Source of the DNA: a virus
Length of the DNA stretch: 34,315 nucleotides
Direction: 5' to 3' (one strand)
Virus record (IMG/VR): IMGVR_UViG_3300042568_000171
Location: 1-34,315 of that record
The position numbers were made by a program, and so were the translations under genes. Shown here piece after piece: positions 1 through 7,472 of the stretch (within the stretch, counting starts at the first letter, position 1; each line of letters opens with the position of its first letter). A model generated the notes under the pieces. The model was not told the DNA's origin and searched no databases. It saw nothing but the letters and a program-made list of their open reading frames with translations.

Positions 1-59
1 ATGTGCTGTACGGTTGGGCACCGCTGTACCAGGAACTGGCTTGCCGAGTTGCGGCTTAA
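1..59 (+). CDS. Coat protein, 3' end (duplicate of 34189-34247)
   Basis: This is the last part of the P22-type coat gene, ending at the TAA at 57-59. It duplicates the end of the full gene at 32991-34247 because of the terminal overlap. It is not a separate gene. Confidence 0.93.
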   Translation, partial: VLYGWAPLYQELACRVAA

Positions 60-127
60 CTTTTAATTGAAAGGAAACCTATCATGGCAAATCCCGGCCC
101 AGCAAGTACCCAAACCAATCACCCTTC
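1..127. repeat. 127-bp terminal direct repeat, left copy
   Basis: Bases 1-127 are identical to 34189-34315. They carry the last codons of the coat gene and the first codons of the following gene. Both ends fall inside genes and no packaging-site structure is visible. The length equals a common maximum assembly k-mer, so a circular-assembly overlap is the likeliest explanation and the unique genome would be 34,188 bp. Confidence 0.95.
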
Positions 128-509
128 AAATCTGGCCACCAACCAGGCACTTCGCCTGTTGGCCAGCGCCCAGGGTGTTAACCTCAACAGCGTAGGCGAC
201 ACGGTGGCAAACATCGTGAACCGCATCGGCAACATTAGCGTTCAAAGCGTGATTGTGGCCAACGCCAGCGTTGACCTGACCACCGCCCAACTGGCCGTTT
301 ACACCGGCCCTGGCGCAACTGGTACGGCCATCAAGACCGCCTATGCTCTGACCGGCAATTCGGCCAGCGACAAAGTGGTCATCACCGCCGCAACCGACAC
401 CGATGCAATCACTGTGGATCAACTCTACATTCGTTGCACTACGGCACAGGGCGCAGCGGCTACCGCTGATGTCTTCCTCTACGGTTACGACCTGACGTTC
501 CTTTCCTAA
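84..509 (+). CDS. Small virion-associated protein after coat, putative head decoration
   Basis: The 141-aa product is rich in Ala, Thr, Val and Asn, with no charged clusters, no cysteine pair and no membrane segment. This composition is typical of a beta-rich structural protein. The start follows a strong ribosome binding site (GAAAGGAAA) about 7 bases upstream. It lies 24 bp after the coat stop, where P22-like and other phages often place a decoration or minor head protein. Residues from about 50 onward alternate hydrophobic and polar positions, as in a beta-sandwich. I do not recognise a named family; the head role is inferred from position and composition. A hairpin terminator follows. Confidence 0.75.
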   Translation: MANPGPASTQTNHPSNLATNQALRLLASAQGVNLNSVGDTVANIVNRIGNISVQSVIVANASVDLTTAQLAVYTGPGATGTAIKTAYALTGNSASDKVVITAATDTDAITVDQLYIRCTTAQGAAATADVFLYGYDLTFLS

Positions 510-529
510 ACGGATGGAGTGAAACCCGA

Positions 530-559
530 GAAAGCCGCCCTCACAAGGGGTGGCTTTTT
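530..559 (+). terminator. Rho-independent terminator after the coat-proximal gene
   Basis: Arm 532-540 (AAGCCGCCC) pairs with GGGGTGGCTT across a short TCACA loop, allowing G-T pairs, and is followed by a run of five T. It sits 20 bp after the stop at 509 and before the ribosome binding site of the next gene. It probably reduces transcription into the fibre island after the highly expressed coat genes. Confidence 0.75.
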
Positions 560-599
560 CGCATTCAACACCTATAATTTCGCAAGAAAGGGGATTCAA

Positions 600-941
600 A
601 TGCTGCCTACATTCCGACCCAATGGGCCGACGTATCGGATCACGGTTCCGTCGTCTGCTTCTACCCCCCTAGAAATCGTCCCCAACACCAACGTTGAAAA
701 CAACTTTGTGGCGTTGATTAACACCGGCAGCGCGTCGGTAGTGGTCAGCCTGGGCACGACTTCAGGAACGACCAGAACACCCGCAGTTCCTAGCACTGGC
801 GCATCAACGCCTGGCGTGATTCTGCCGCCGAGCATGAACTACCCGATTGTGGTTCCTGCTCCGCGCAATTCGTTCTTCATTGCCATCATCGGCACTGCCG
901 CAAACGGCGAATGCTTCGTGACGCCTTTGGCTGCGGGGTAA
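600..941 (+). CDS. Small structural-like protein, unknown function
   Basis: The 113-aa product is rich in Pro, Thr, Ser and Val (start MLPTFRPNGP) and alternates beta-like stretches with turns. I chose the ATG at 600 because AAGAAAGGGG lies just upstream. An in-frame GTG at 519 would put its first codons inside the terminator hairpin and is less likely. The last 60 residues contain two hydrophobic strands (IVVPAP, FFIAIIGTA) that look like beta strands, not a membrane helix. It stands alone between a terminator and the giant fibre gene, so it may be a second decoration protein or a fibre-attachment protein. No family recognised. Confidence 0.75.
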   Translation: MLPTFRPNGPTYRITVPSSASTPLEIVPNTNVENNFVALINTGSASVVVSLGTTSGTTRTPAVPSTGASTPGVILPPSMNYPIVVPAPRNSFFIAIIGTAANGECFVTPLAAG

Positions 942-944
942 GCC

Positions 945-3900
945 ATGGCGGTTGCCAACCAGCAAACCATCAATATCGTTCCGGTTCAGGGTATTTTTGG
1001 CCCTGAGCCGACGTTTACCCCAATCACGCTAGTTGGCCCTGCTGGTTCGTATTTTTATCCGATCATCAGCCCGATTCAGTCAGGGCTGACGATCACGAAC
1101 TCCACGATTGATTCGTCAATCATCGGTGGAAATGTTGCGGCAGCGGCGTATTTCACGACAGCCCAGGTGGCTGCGACACCCGTAGCAGACGCAGACGTTG
1201 CCAACAAGGCTTATGTTGATTCTGTGGCGCAGGGGCTGGACATCAAAGCGTCCTGCCTCTACACGACCACAAACATCATCACGCTGTCGGGCTTAGGCGT
1301 TCAGGCCGGTGGCGATTGGACATCAAGCCTGACCGCTGGCGACCGGATTCTGGTCAAGAACCAAGCCAACGCAGCGCAAAACGGCATCTATGCAGCGTCT
1401 GCATCGGGCTGGACACGCACCTTGGATATGAACAACTGGGCCGAAGTGCCTGGCGCGTTTACGTTCATTGAGGACGGAGCGACCCTAGCATCAACGGGAT
1501 GGGTCACCACCGCGGGTTCCACTGGCACGATTGGCATCACCAATATGCCCTGGACGCAGTTTTCAGGGGCTGGGACGTACACAGCAGGAAACGGGCTGCA
1601 ACTGATTTCTAATGCGTTTTCGGTCAAGCTGAACGGCACGACCCTAGACGCCAGCGCCAGCGGTCTGAAGATTTCGGACACCTACGCAGGACAGACCAGC
1701 ATCACGACCTTGGGCACAATTGCCACGGGAACCTGGGCGGCTACAGATGTTGCTGTGCTGCACGGTGGTACTGGGGCATCTGATGCCGCGGGGGCTAGAG
1801 CAAACCTGTCTGCTGCCGTACTGGGGGCGAATAACGACATCACCAGTATGTCGGCCATCACAGGCGCAATAGCCACACCGACGTACATCGACTTCAACAG
1901 CACCCAAAGCCCGCTGCCGACCGACGCGACCGCAAGACTTTACTACGACAGCAACGATCAATTCCAAACCCTTGCCTTCCGCATGAACGGCAATGTGGTG
2001 CAAAAGATTGGTGAGGAGCAGTTCTATCGAATCAAGTGCCAAGGGGCCATTACCAAGGGCCAAGTGGTTTCGTTTGCCGGTACGGTTGGGGCGTCTGGTG
2101 GCCTAATTGGAAAAGCCGCTACGGGCCTGACCAAAGATCAAGGCCAATTGATTCTTGGCTTGGCTGCGGAATCTGGCAACAACAACGCCTGGATTTTCGT
2201 CGTTTCGTTTGGTGAGGTTAAAAACATCAACACCACAGGCGGCGCAGAAACCTGGGTTGCTGGTGACGAACTGTTCTACAACCCAGCCGTCACTGGGGGG
2301 CTGACCAAGAACAAACCCGCAGTTCCCAACGCCATCGTTTTGGTGGCCGCGGTGGTTTATGTAGGAACGTCCAACGGCATTTTGTTTGTTCGGCCTACCT
2401 ACGGGTCTATTTTGGGGGGCACTGATGGAAACGTTCAATTTGGAACACTCAATAACCTTGACGTTCTCCAATACAACGGCACAGGTCAGTATTGGACAAA
2501 CGCTGCCGCCAGTAGTCTATCGGTCAGCTACGCAGCTACGGCAGGAAGCGCCACCACAGCGGGAACCGCAACGAACCTGGCAGGAGGGGCCGCGGGAAGC
2601 CTACCGTATCAAACGGGTTCCGGCGCTACTACGTTCCTGGGGCTTGGAACATCCACTTTCATCTTAACGGCTGGTGCATCGGCCCCAACCTGGACAAATC
2701 CATCCAGCATCACAGTGGGAACGGCCACAAGCGCCACCAGCGCGGGCAAGGCGACGAATTTGGCGGGTGGTGCTGCTGCAAGTATTCCCTATCAGACTGC
2801 GGCTGATACAACGGCGTTTTTGGCGTCTGCTGCCGGTGATGCTGGCAAGGTGCTGCAATCCAATGGAACGTCGGCCCCGTCTTGGGTCACTCCTGTGGCC
2901 TACGCGACGGTTACCGATGACACGACGACGAACGGCACTAGGTATCCGCTATTTGCAAACCAAACCGCGGGCAACCTATCAACGGTCTTTGCATCGTCCA
3001 CCAAGTACCAGTACAACCCATCAACGGGCATTCTGACGGCCACAGGGTTCAGCGGATCGGGTGCGAATCTGACCAGCCTTCCCGCGGGGCAACTGTCGGG
3101 CACGATTCCATCAGGGGTTCTTGGTAACTCCAGCCTGTTCATCGGCACTACGTCAATTGCGTTGAATCGTGGCAGCGCCAGCCAAAGCCTTACCGGTGTT
3201 TCGATAGATGGCAGCGCGGGCAGCGCCAGCACAGCAACAACGGCGACCAATGCCAACAATGTGGCGATTACGGACAACACATCGTCCTCGTCCACTTATT
3301 ACCCCATGATGTCGGTGAATTCCACCGGCAACAATCCAGCAACAACATCGTCCACCAAATTTTCGTTTGTACCTAGTACGGGCGTTTTGACAGCAACATC
3401 GTTTACCGGTGCGGGTACTGGCTTAACCGGTACGGCAACCAGTTTGTCGATTGGTGGGAATGCTGCAACCGCAACATCCGCAACCAATGTGTCTGGAACT
3501 GTTGCAATAGCAAATGGCGGCACGGGTCAAACAACGCGTCAAAACGCGATGGATGCGCTGGCTGGCGCAGTTACATCAGGCCAATACTTGCGCGGCAATG
3601 GTACTGATGTGGTCATGTCTGCAATTCAGGCTGCTGATGTACCAACATTGAACCAAAACACCACAGGAACAGCTGCCAACGTCACCGGCACGGTAGCAAT
3701 TGCCAACGGCGGCACAGGCCAGACCACAGCCACCGCTGCGTTCAACGCCCTGGCTCCCAGTCAGTCTGGGCAAAACGGGCGCTATCTTAAGTCTGACGGC
3801 ACCAACGCAAGCTGGGACGCTATCGATATCAGCACTACTGACATCACGGGTGTTCTGCCTGCGGCCAACGGCGGCACAGGGGTCAACAACGGCTCCAGCA

Positions 3901-5207
3901 CCATTACGCTGGGCGGCAATCTGGTCACCTCTGGCGCTTTTGCCATAACCCTGACTGCATCCGGGGCCACCAACGTCACACTCCCTACGACGGGCACACT
4001 GGCTACGCTGGCAGGATCGGAAACGCTGACCAACAAGACGATCAGCGGCTCAAACAATACGCTGTCCAACATCGCCAACGCCAGCTTGACCAACAGCGCA
4101 ATCACCATCAACGGCAACAGCGTGTCTTTGGGGGGCTCCACCACCGTCACTGCTACGGCCACAAATGCCCTGACCATCGGCACTGGCTTGAGTGGCGGCA
4201 GCTACAACGGCTCTTCAGCCGTCACGATTGCGATTGACTCGACCGTTGCCACCCTGACGGGAGCGCAGACGCTGACCAATAAGACGATCAGCGGGGCAAG
4301 CAACACGATCTCCAACATCGCCAACGCCAGCCTGACCAACAGTGCGGTCACTATCAACGGCAACAGTGTCTCGCTGGGCGGCTCGACCACCGTCACTGCG
4401 GTCAACCCCAACGCGCTGACCATCGGTACTGGCCTATCCGGGGGCAGCTACAACGGTAGTTCTGCGGTAACGGTTGCCATCGACTCCACTGTTGCTACGC
4501 TGACCGGCACTCAAACGCTGACCAATAAGACGTTGACAAGCCCAACAATGACTGCCCCGGTGCTGGGCACCCCTGCGTCTGGCAATTTGGCCAACTGCAC
4601 CTTTCCAACACTGAACCAAAACACCACAGGAACGGCTGCCAACGTTACTGGGACAGTTGCGATTGCAAACGGTGGCACAGGGCAAACCACCGCCGCAGCA
4701 GCCATTACGGCGCTGGCGGGCACTCAGGTTTCTGGCCAATACTTGCGTTCCAACGGCACGGCTACGGCTCTTTCCGCGATCCAAGCTGCGGACGTTCCAA
4801 CGCTTAACCAAAACACCACGGGTTCGGCTGCCACTTTGACTACAACGCGAACATTGTGGGGTCAAAACTTTAATGGCAGCGCCAACGTCACTGGAGCATT
4901 GTCTAGCGTAACAACATTGTCCATGTCTGGACAATTAACTAACACGGTTGCAATAGGAACCGCGCCGCTAGTTATTACATCAACCACACGGGTGGCAAAC
5001 CTTAATGTTGCCACCGCAGGAACAGCAGACAATTCCACAAACATTGAGGTCACTGAAGACACCACGACCAACGCAGATTACTTTCCTGTTTGGGTAACAA
5101 GCAATACTGGCAATTTGCCCGCAAGAGTGTCATCGACTAAACTTAAATTCAACCCATCCACAGGTATTTTTACCGCAACGGGTGGCACTGGCGGGGGCAA
5201 CTTCTAA
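945..5207 (+). CDS. Giant repetitive tail fibre protein (1420 aa)
   Basis: Starts 3 bp after the preceding stop. The N-terminal 90 residues end in VANKAYVDS, followed by a block with ILVKNQANAAQNGIY and a WTRTLDM segment that recurs in phage fibre proteins. The rest is a low-charge Gly/Thr/Asn/Ser fibre built from repeats. ANGGTGQTT occurs three times, the VPTLNQNTTG linker three times, and a block with SSTK..PSTG..TAT three times (about 2911-3060, 3270-3430, 5050-5200). TNLAGGAA..PYQT occurs twice, and an 82-residue unit is duplicated exactly in phase. No intramolecular chaperone domain is visible; the protein ends GGTGGGNF. Expected to trimerise as a receptor-binding fibre outside the tail (family-level knowledge plus composition). 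Its size is large for a podovirus fibre. Confidence 0.9.
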   Translation: MAVANQQTINIVPVQGIFGPEPTFTPITLVGPAGSYFYPIISPIQSGLTITNSTIDSSIIGGNVAAAAYFTTAQVAATPVADADVANKAYVDSVAQGLDIKASCLYTTTNIITLSGLGVQAGGDWTSSLTAGDRILVKNQANAAQNGIYAASASGWTRTLDMNNWAEVPGAFTFIEDGATLASTGWVTTAGSTGTIGITNMPWTQFSGAGTYTAGNGLQLISNAFSVKLNGTTLDASASGLKISDTYAGQTSITTLGTIATGTWAATDVAVLHGGTGASDAAGARANLSAAVLGANNDITSMSAITGAIATPTYIDFNSTQSPLPTDATARLYYDSNDQFQTLAFRMNGNVVQKIGEEQFYRIKCQGAITKGQVVSFAGTVGASGGLIGKAATGLTKDQGQLILGLAAESGNNNAWIFVVSFGEVKNINTTGGAETWVAGDELFYNPAVTGGLTKNKPAVPNAIVLVAAVVYVGTSNGILFVRPTYGSILGGTDGNVQFGTLNNLDVLQYNGTGQYWTNAAASSLSVSYAATAGSATTAGTATNLAGGAAGSLPYQTGSGATTFLGLGTSTFILTAGASAPTWTNPSSITVGTATSATSAGKATNLAGGAAASIPYQTAADTTAFLASAAGDAGKVLQSNGTSAPSWVTPVAYATVTDDTTTNGTRYPLFANQTAGNLSTVFASSTKYQYNPSTGILTATGFSGSGANLTSLPAGQLSGTIPSGVLGNSSLFIGTTSIALNRGSASQSLTGVSIDGSAGSASTATTATNANNVAITDNTSSSSTYYPMMSVNSTGNNPATTSSTKFSFVPSTGVLTATSFTGAGTGLTGTATSLSIGGNAATATSATNVSGTVAIANGGTGQTTRQNAMDALAGAVTSGQYLRGNGTDVVMSAIQAADVPTLNQNTTGTAANVTGTVAIANGGTGQTTATAAFNALAPSQSGQNGRYLKSDGTNASWDAIDISTTDITGVLPAANGGTGVNNGSSTITLGGNLVTSGAFAITLTASGATNVTLPTTGTLATLAGSETLTNKTISGSNNTLSNIANASLTNSAITINGNSVSLGGSTTVTATATNALTIGTGLSGGSYNGSSAVTIAIDSTVATLTGAQTLTNKTISGASNTISNIANASLTNSAVTINGNSVSLGGSTTVTAVNPNALTIGTGLSGGSYNGSSAVTVAIDSTVATLTGTQTLTNKTLTSPTMTAPVLGTPASGNLANCTFPTLNQNTTGTAANVTGTVAIANGGTGQTTAAAAITALAGTQVSGQYLRSNGTATALSAIQAADVPTLNQNTTGSAATLTTTRTLWGQNFNGSANVTGALSSVTTLSMSGQLTNTVAIGTAPLVITSTTRVANLNVATAGTADNSTNIEVTEDTTTNADYFPVWVTSNTGNLPARVSSTKLKFNPSTGIFTATGGTGGGNF
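4025..4530 (+). repeat. 246-bp in-frame tandem repeat within the fibre gene
   Basis: The sequence GCTGACCAA(C/T)AAGACG starts at 4025, 4271 and 4517, an exact 246-bp (82-codon) period. The first two units are near-identical over most of their length (TISGxxNTxSNIANASLTNSA and following residues). The third copy diverges after the first few codons. Most differences between units are third-base changes, so the protein repeat is better conserved than the DNA. Confidence 0.9.
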
Positions 5208-5515
5208 TGAACACGACCTGGAAAATTCTCAGCATCAAGGCCAAGGATGGGCTAATTACCCAGGCGCAGTACCATGCCCGCGTGGCGCAAGATGACATGG
5301 CCGTTGAAACCGAAGGCACTTGGTTCTTCAGGGGTCAGCGTTTGGTTACGCCGTTTGAGAAGGTCACGGAAGAACAGATCGTCGGCTGGATCAAAACCGA
5401 ATCAGACGGCCTGGTTGAAGCACGGATGGCGCAGCAGTTGAAGAACCTGGCCGCACGGGATGAAACACCGCTGCCTTGGCTGCCCCAGGTGTTCACCCCC
5501 AAATTTGAGGAATAA
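5207..5515 (+). CDS. Small fibre-associated protein, unknown function
   Basis: The 102-aa protein begins MNTTWKILSI and contains a mixed-charge helical region (about residues 60-95, EEQIVGWIKTESDGLVEARM). The start overlaps the fibre stop by one base (TAATG), so it is translationally coupled to the giant fibre. Charged and helix-rich, it is quite unlike the fibre itself. Small coupled proteins after fibre genes are often fibre assembly or attachment factors; that role is inferred from position only. Confidence 0.8.
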   Translation: MNTTWKILSIKAKDGLITQAQYHARVAQDDMAVETEGTWFFRGQRLVTPFEKVTEEQIVGWIKTESDGLVEARMAQQLKNLAARDETPLPWLPQVFTPKFEE

Positions 5516-5517
5516 CT

Positions 5518-6018
5518 ATGGCTGTTTATCTTTCACCTTTTTATGGCGTTGGTGGTCAGTTATTTGACAATAACGGAAATCCACTTGCGGGTGGCAAAAT
5601 TTTCACTTATTTAGCTGGAAGCACAACGCCACAAGCCACATATACGACAAGCGCAGGAAATATTGCCCATAGCAATCCGATTGTTCTTAATGGTGCTGGA
5701 CGAGTATCTGGCGGTGAAATTTGGTTATCTGAAGGAATTTCGTACAAATTTATTGTTGAAGATTCAGCAAGCAATTTAATTGGCAGTTTTGACAACATAA
5801 AAGGTATTAATCAATCGCCTTTTACTAGTATTGCAAATTTTACTGGCGACGGTGGAACAATTATTTTTACATTGCCCGCTGTTCCTATTTCAGAAAATTA
5901 CATCAATATTTTTATAAATGGTGTTTATCAGAACAAAAATACATTTTCTGTTGCTGGCGCAGTTATTACGTTTTCTGAAGCGCCGCCGACTACTTCAAAA
6001 ATTGAAGTGGAGTATTGA
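5518..6018 (+). CDS. P22-tailspike-type head-binding domain protein
   Basis: The 166-aa product opens with LSPFYGVGGQLFDNNGNPLAGGKI, then TYLAGSTTPQATYTTSAG, NPIVLNGAGRV and a SYKFIVEDSASN block. This is the pattern of the N-terminal head-binding domain of P22-like tailspikes. Residues about 105-166 (GDGGTIIFTLP...INIFINGVYQ) form a second small beta domain common in phage fibres. There is no receptor-binding beta-helix on the same chain, so it is a short adaptor, perhaps anchoring a separately encoded spike. It begins 2 bp after the previous stop. Its codons are markedly more A/T-rich than the upstream fibre, suggesting separate acquisition. Confidence 0.85.
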   Translation: MAVYLSPFYGVGGQLFDNNGNPLAGGKIFTYLAGSTTPQATYTTSAGNIAHSNPIVLNGAGRVSGGEIWLSEGISYKFIVEDSASNLIGSFDNIKGINQSPFTSIANFTGDGGTIIFTLPAVPISENYINIFINGVYQNKNTFSVAGAVITFSEAPPTTSKIEVEY

Positions 6019-6020
6019 TT

Positions 6021-7139
6021 ATGGCGCAAACTGGTTACACACCAATCCTAATCTACAGTAGCACAACGGTTTCACAGGCCCCTTCTGTTGGGAACCTGAC
6101 CAACAGCACGTTGGGATCAGAACTTGCCATCAACATCACTGACGGCAAGCTGTTCTACAAGGACAACGCTAACGCGATTCAGGTCATTGCCTGGAAGACG
6201 ACCCCGACGACCGCGGGTGGCACGGGCCTGACCAGTTACACCGCTGGCGATATGCTGTACTACGCCAGCGGCACAACTTTGACCAAGTTGGCCATTGGCG
6301 CATCGGGTCAGTGGTTGGGATCGTCGGGCACAGCGCCGCAATGGAACGCGCCAGCGGCCCTTACAAAGACCGATGACACCAATGTCACGCTGACCCTTGG
6401 CGGCAGCGCCAGTACGGCGTTGCTTAATGCTGCATCGTTGACTCTTGGCTGGACTGGCCAATTGGCGGTTACCCGCGGCGGGACTGGGTTGTCCACCGTG
6501 GCCCAGGGTGACATTCTTTATGGGTCGGCATCAAACACGTTGTCGGCCTTGGCCAAAAACACAACGGCCACCAGGTACTTGGCAAACACCGGAACCAACA
6601 ACAATCCAGCATGGGCGCAAGTCAACCTGGCCAACGGCGTGACCGGAACCCTGCCCACGGCCAACGGCGGCACAAATTTAACGTCGTTTACCGCAAACGG
6701 GATTGTGTATGCCAGCAGCACAAGCGCATTGGCTACTGGTTCGGCGCTAGCGTTTGATGGGACAAATTTTAATACTACAGGAGATGCGTCAGCAGCATCA
6801 CTAATTCCGACGGGCGCACCCAATAGTAAATGGGCGTTTGATGGCACTAATTCTGCGTTGCTCATTACCATTGCAGACAACGCAACATATGACCTTGCGG
6901 TTGGTTCTGGCGTTGTCTACGCGTGGGACAACGGCGGCAACGGTGTCGCAACAATTTATTGTTATTACGGAACCACCGCGTTGGACTTCAACCCCGCTGC
7001 ATTTTATTCCACTACGCAAGGCACGGCAAACAAAATTAATGTGTATTACAACGGAACAACCGCGTACAGGTTTGAAAATAAAACCGGCTCATCAAAAAGC
7101 ATTTACATTGTGACGATCAGAAATCGCGCCGCAACCTAA
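6021..7139 (+). CDS. Tail fibre protein with Gly-Thr repeats
   Basis: The 372-aa product starts at the ATG at 6021, with GTGGAG about 8 bases upstream. Several GGTGL/ANGGTNLTSF motifs occur between residues 70 and 230, the same repeat grammar as the 1420-aa fibre. From about residue 275 it has a C-terminal module (ITIADNATYDLAVGSG ... YRFENKTGSSKSIYIVTI) that is clearly related to the end of the spike at 7473-8702. This suggests a shared foot, or recombination between neighbouring host-range genes. Likely an outer tail fibre; receptor unknown. Confidence 0.85.
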   Translation: MAQTGYTPILIYSSTTVSQAPSVGNLTNSTLGSELAINITDGKLFYKDNANAIQVIAWKTTPTTAGGTGLTSYTAGDMLYYASGTTLTKLAIGASGQWLGSSGTAPQWNAPAALTKTDDTNVTLTLGGSASTALLNAASLTLGWTGQLAVTRGGTGLSTVAQGDILYGSASNTLSALAKNTTATRYLANTGTNNNPAWAQVNLANGVTGTLPTANGGTNLTSFTANGIVYASSTSALATGSALAFDGTNFNTTGDASAASLIPTGAPNSKWAFDGTNSALLITIADNATYDLAVGSGVVYAWDNGGNGVATIYCYYGTTALDFNPAAFYSTTQGTANKINVYYNGTTAYRFENKTGSSKSIYIVTIRNRAAT

Positions 7140-7149
7140 AGGAAATGAA

Positions 7150-7470
7150 ATGAAATCTTACAAAATTGAAGAAATTGAATCGCAAGCAAGTCCTTTGTAT
7201 AAAGTTATTGTTGAGGAAAATGACGGGTCAATTTTGACTTGGCATTTGGCAATTAATGATAAAAAACAAATTGATGCTGTGGTGCGGGCCGCGTATGAAG
7301 AATTTAAAAACCCGCCGCCGCCTAAAGTGCCTAGTTACAAAGAAAAAAGACGCGCCGAATACCCGCCCATTGAAGATTATTTGGACGGAATTGTAAAAAA
7401 CGACCAGGCTCAAATTCAAAAATACATTGATGATTGCTTGGCTGTAAAAGCAAAATATCCGAAGGGTTAA
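7150..7470 (+). CDS. Small fibre-associated protein with RRAEYPPIEDYLDG motif
   Basis: The 106-aa, Lys/Glu-rich protein is preceded by AAAGGAAATGAA. The C-terminal half contains RRAEYPPIEDYLDGIVKN and ends YIDDCLAVKAKYPKG. A YP.I.D.LD...K.KYPK pattern recurs in many small proteins next to phage tail-fibre genes, which are usually annotated only as tail-associated or hypothetical. The N-terminal 60 residues look like a small alpha/beta domain. It lies between two fibre genes that share a C-terminal module, fitting an assembly or chaperone role (inferred). Confidence 0.8.
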   Translation: MKSYKIEEIESQASPLYKVIVEENDGSILTWHLAINDKKQIDAVVRAAYEEFKNPPPPKVPSYKEKRRAEYPPIEDYLDGIVKNDQAQIQKYIDDCLAVKAKYPKG

Positions 7471-7472
7471 TC

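Noticed and set aside
1-127. True terminal repeat or packaging end
   Set aside because: The repeat borders fall inside coding sequence and the length equals a common assembly k-mer; a headful-type terminase gives permuted ends.
126-599. Minus-strand open frame opposite the coat-proximal gene
   Set aside because: Antisense to a gene with a strong ribosome site and to a terminator; no independent start signals.
4434-4934. Minus-strand open frame of 166 codons opposite the giant fibre
   Set aside because: Repetitive fibre DNA produces long shadow frames; several such frames occur along the gene and none has a leader or natural composition.
945-5207. Diversity-generating retroelement target in the fibre
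   Set aside because: No reverse transcriptase gene and no matching template repeat were seen; the repeats in the gene are ordinary tandem modules.
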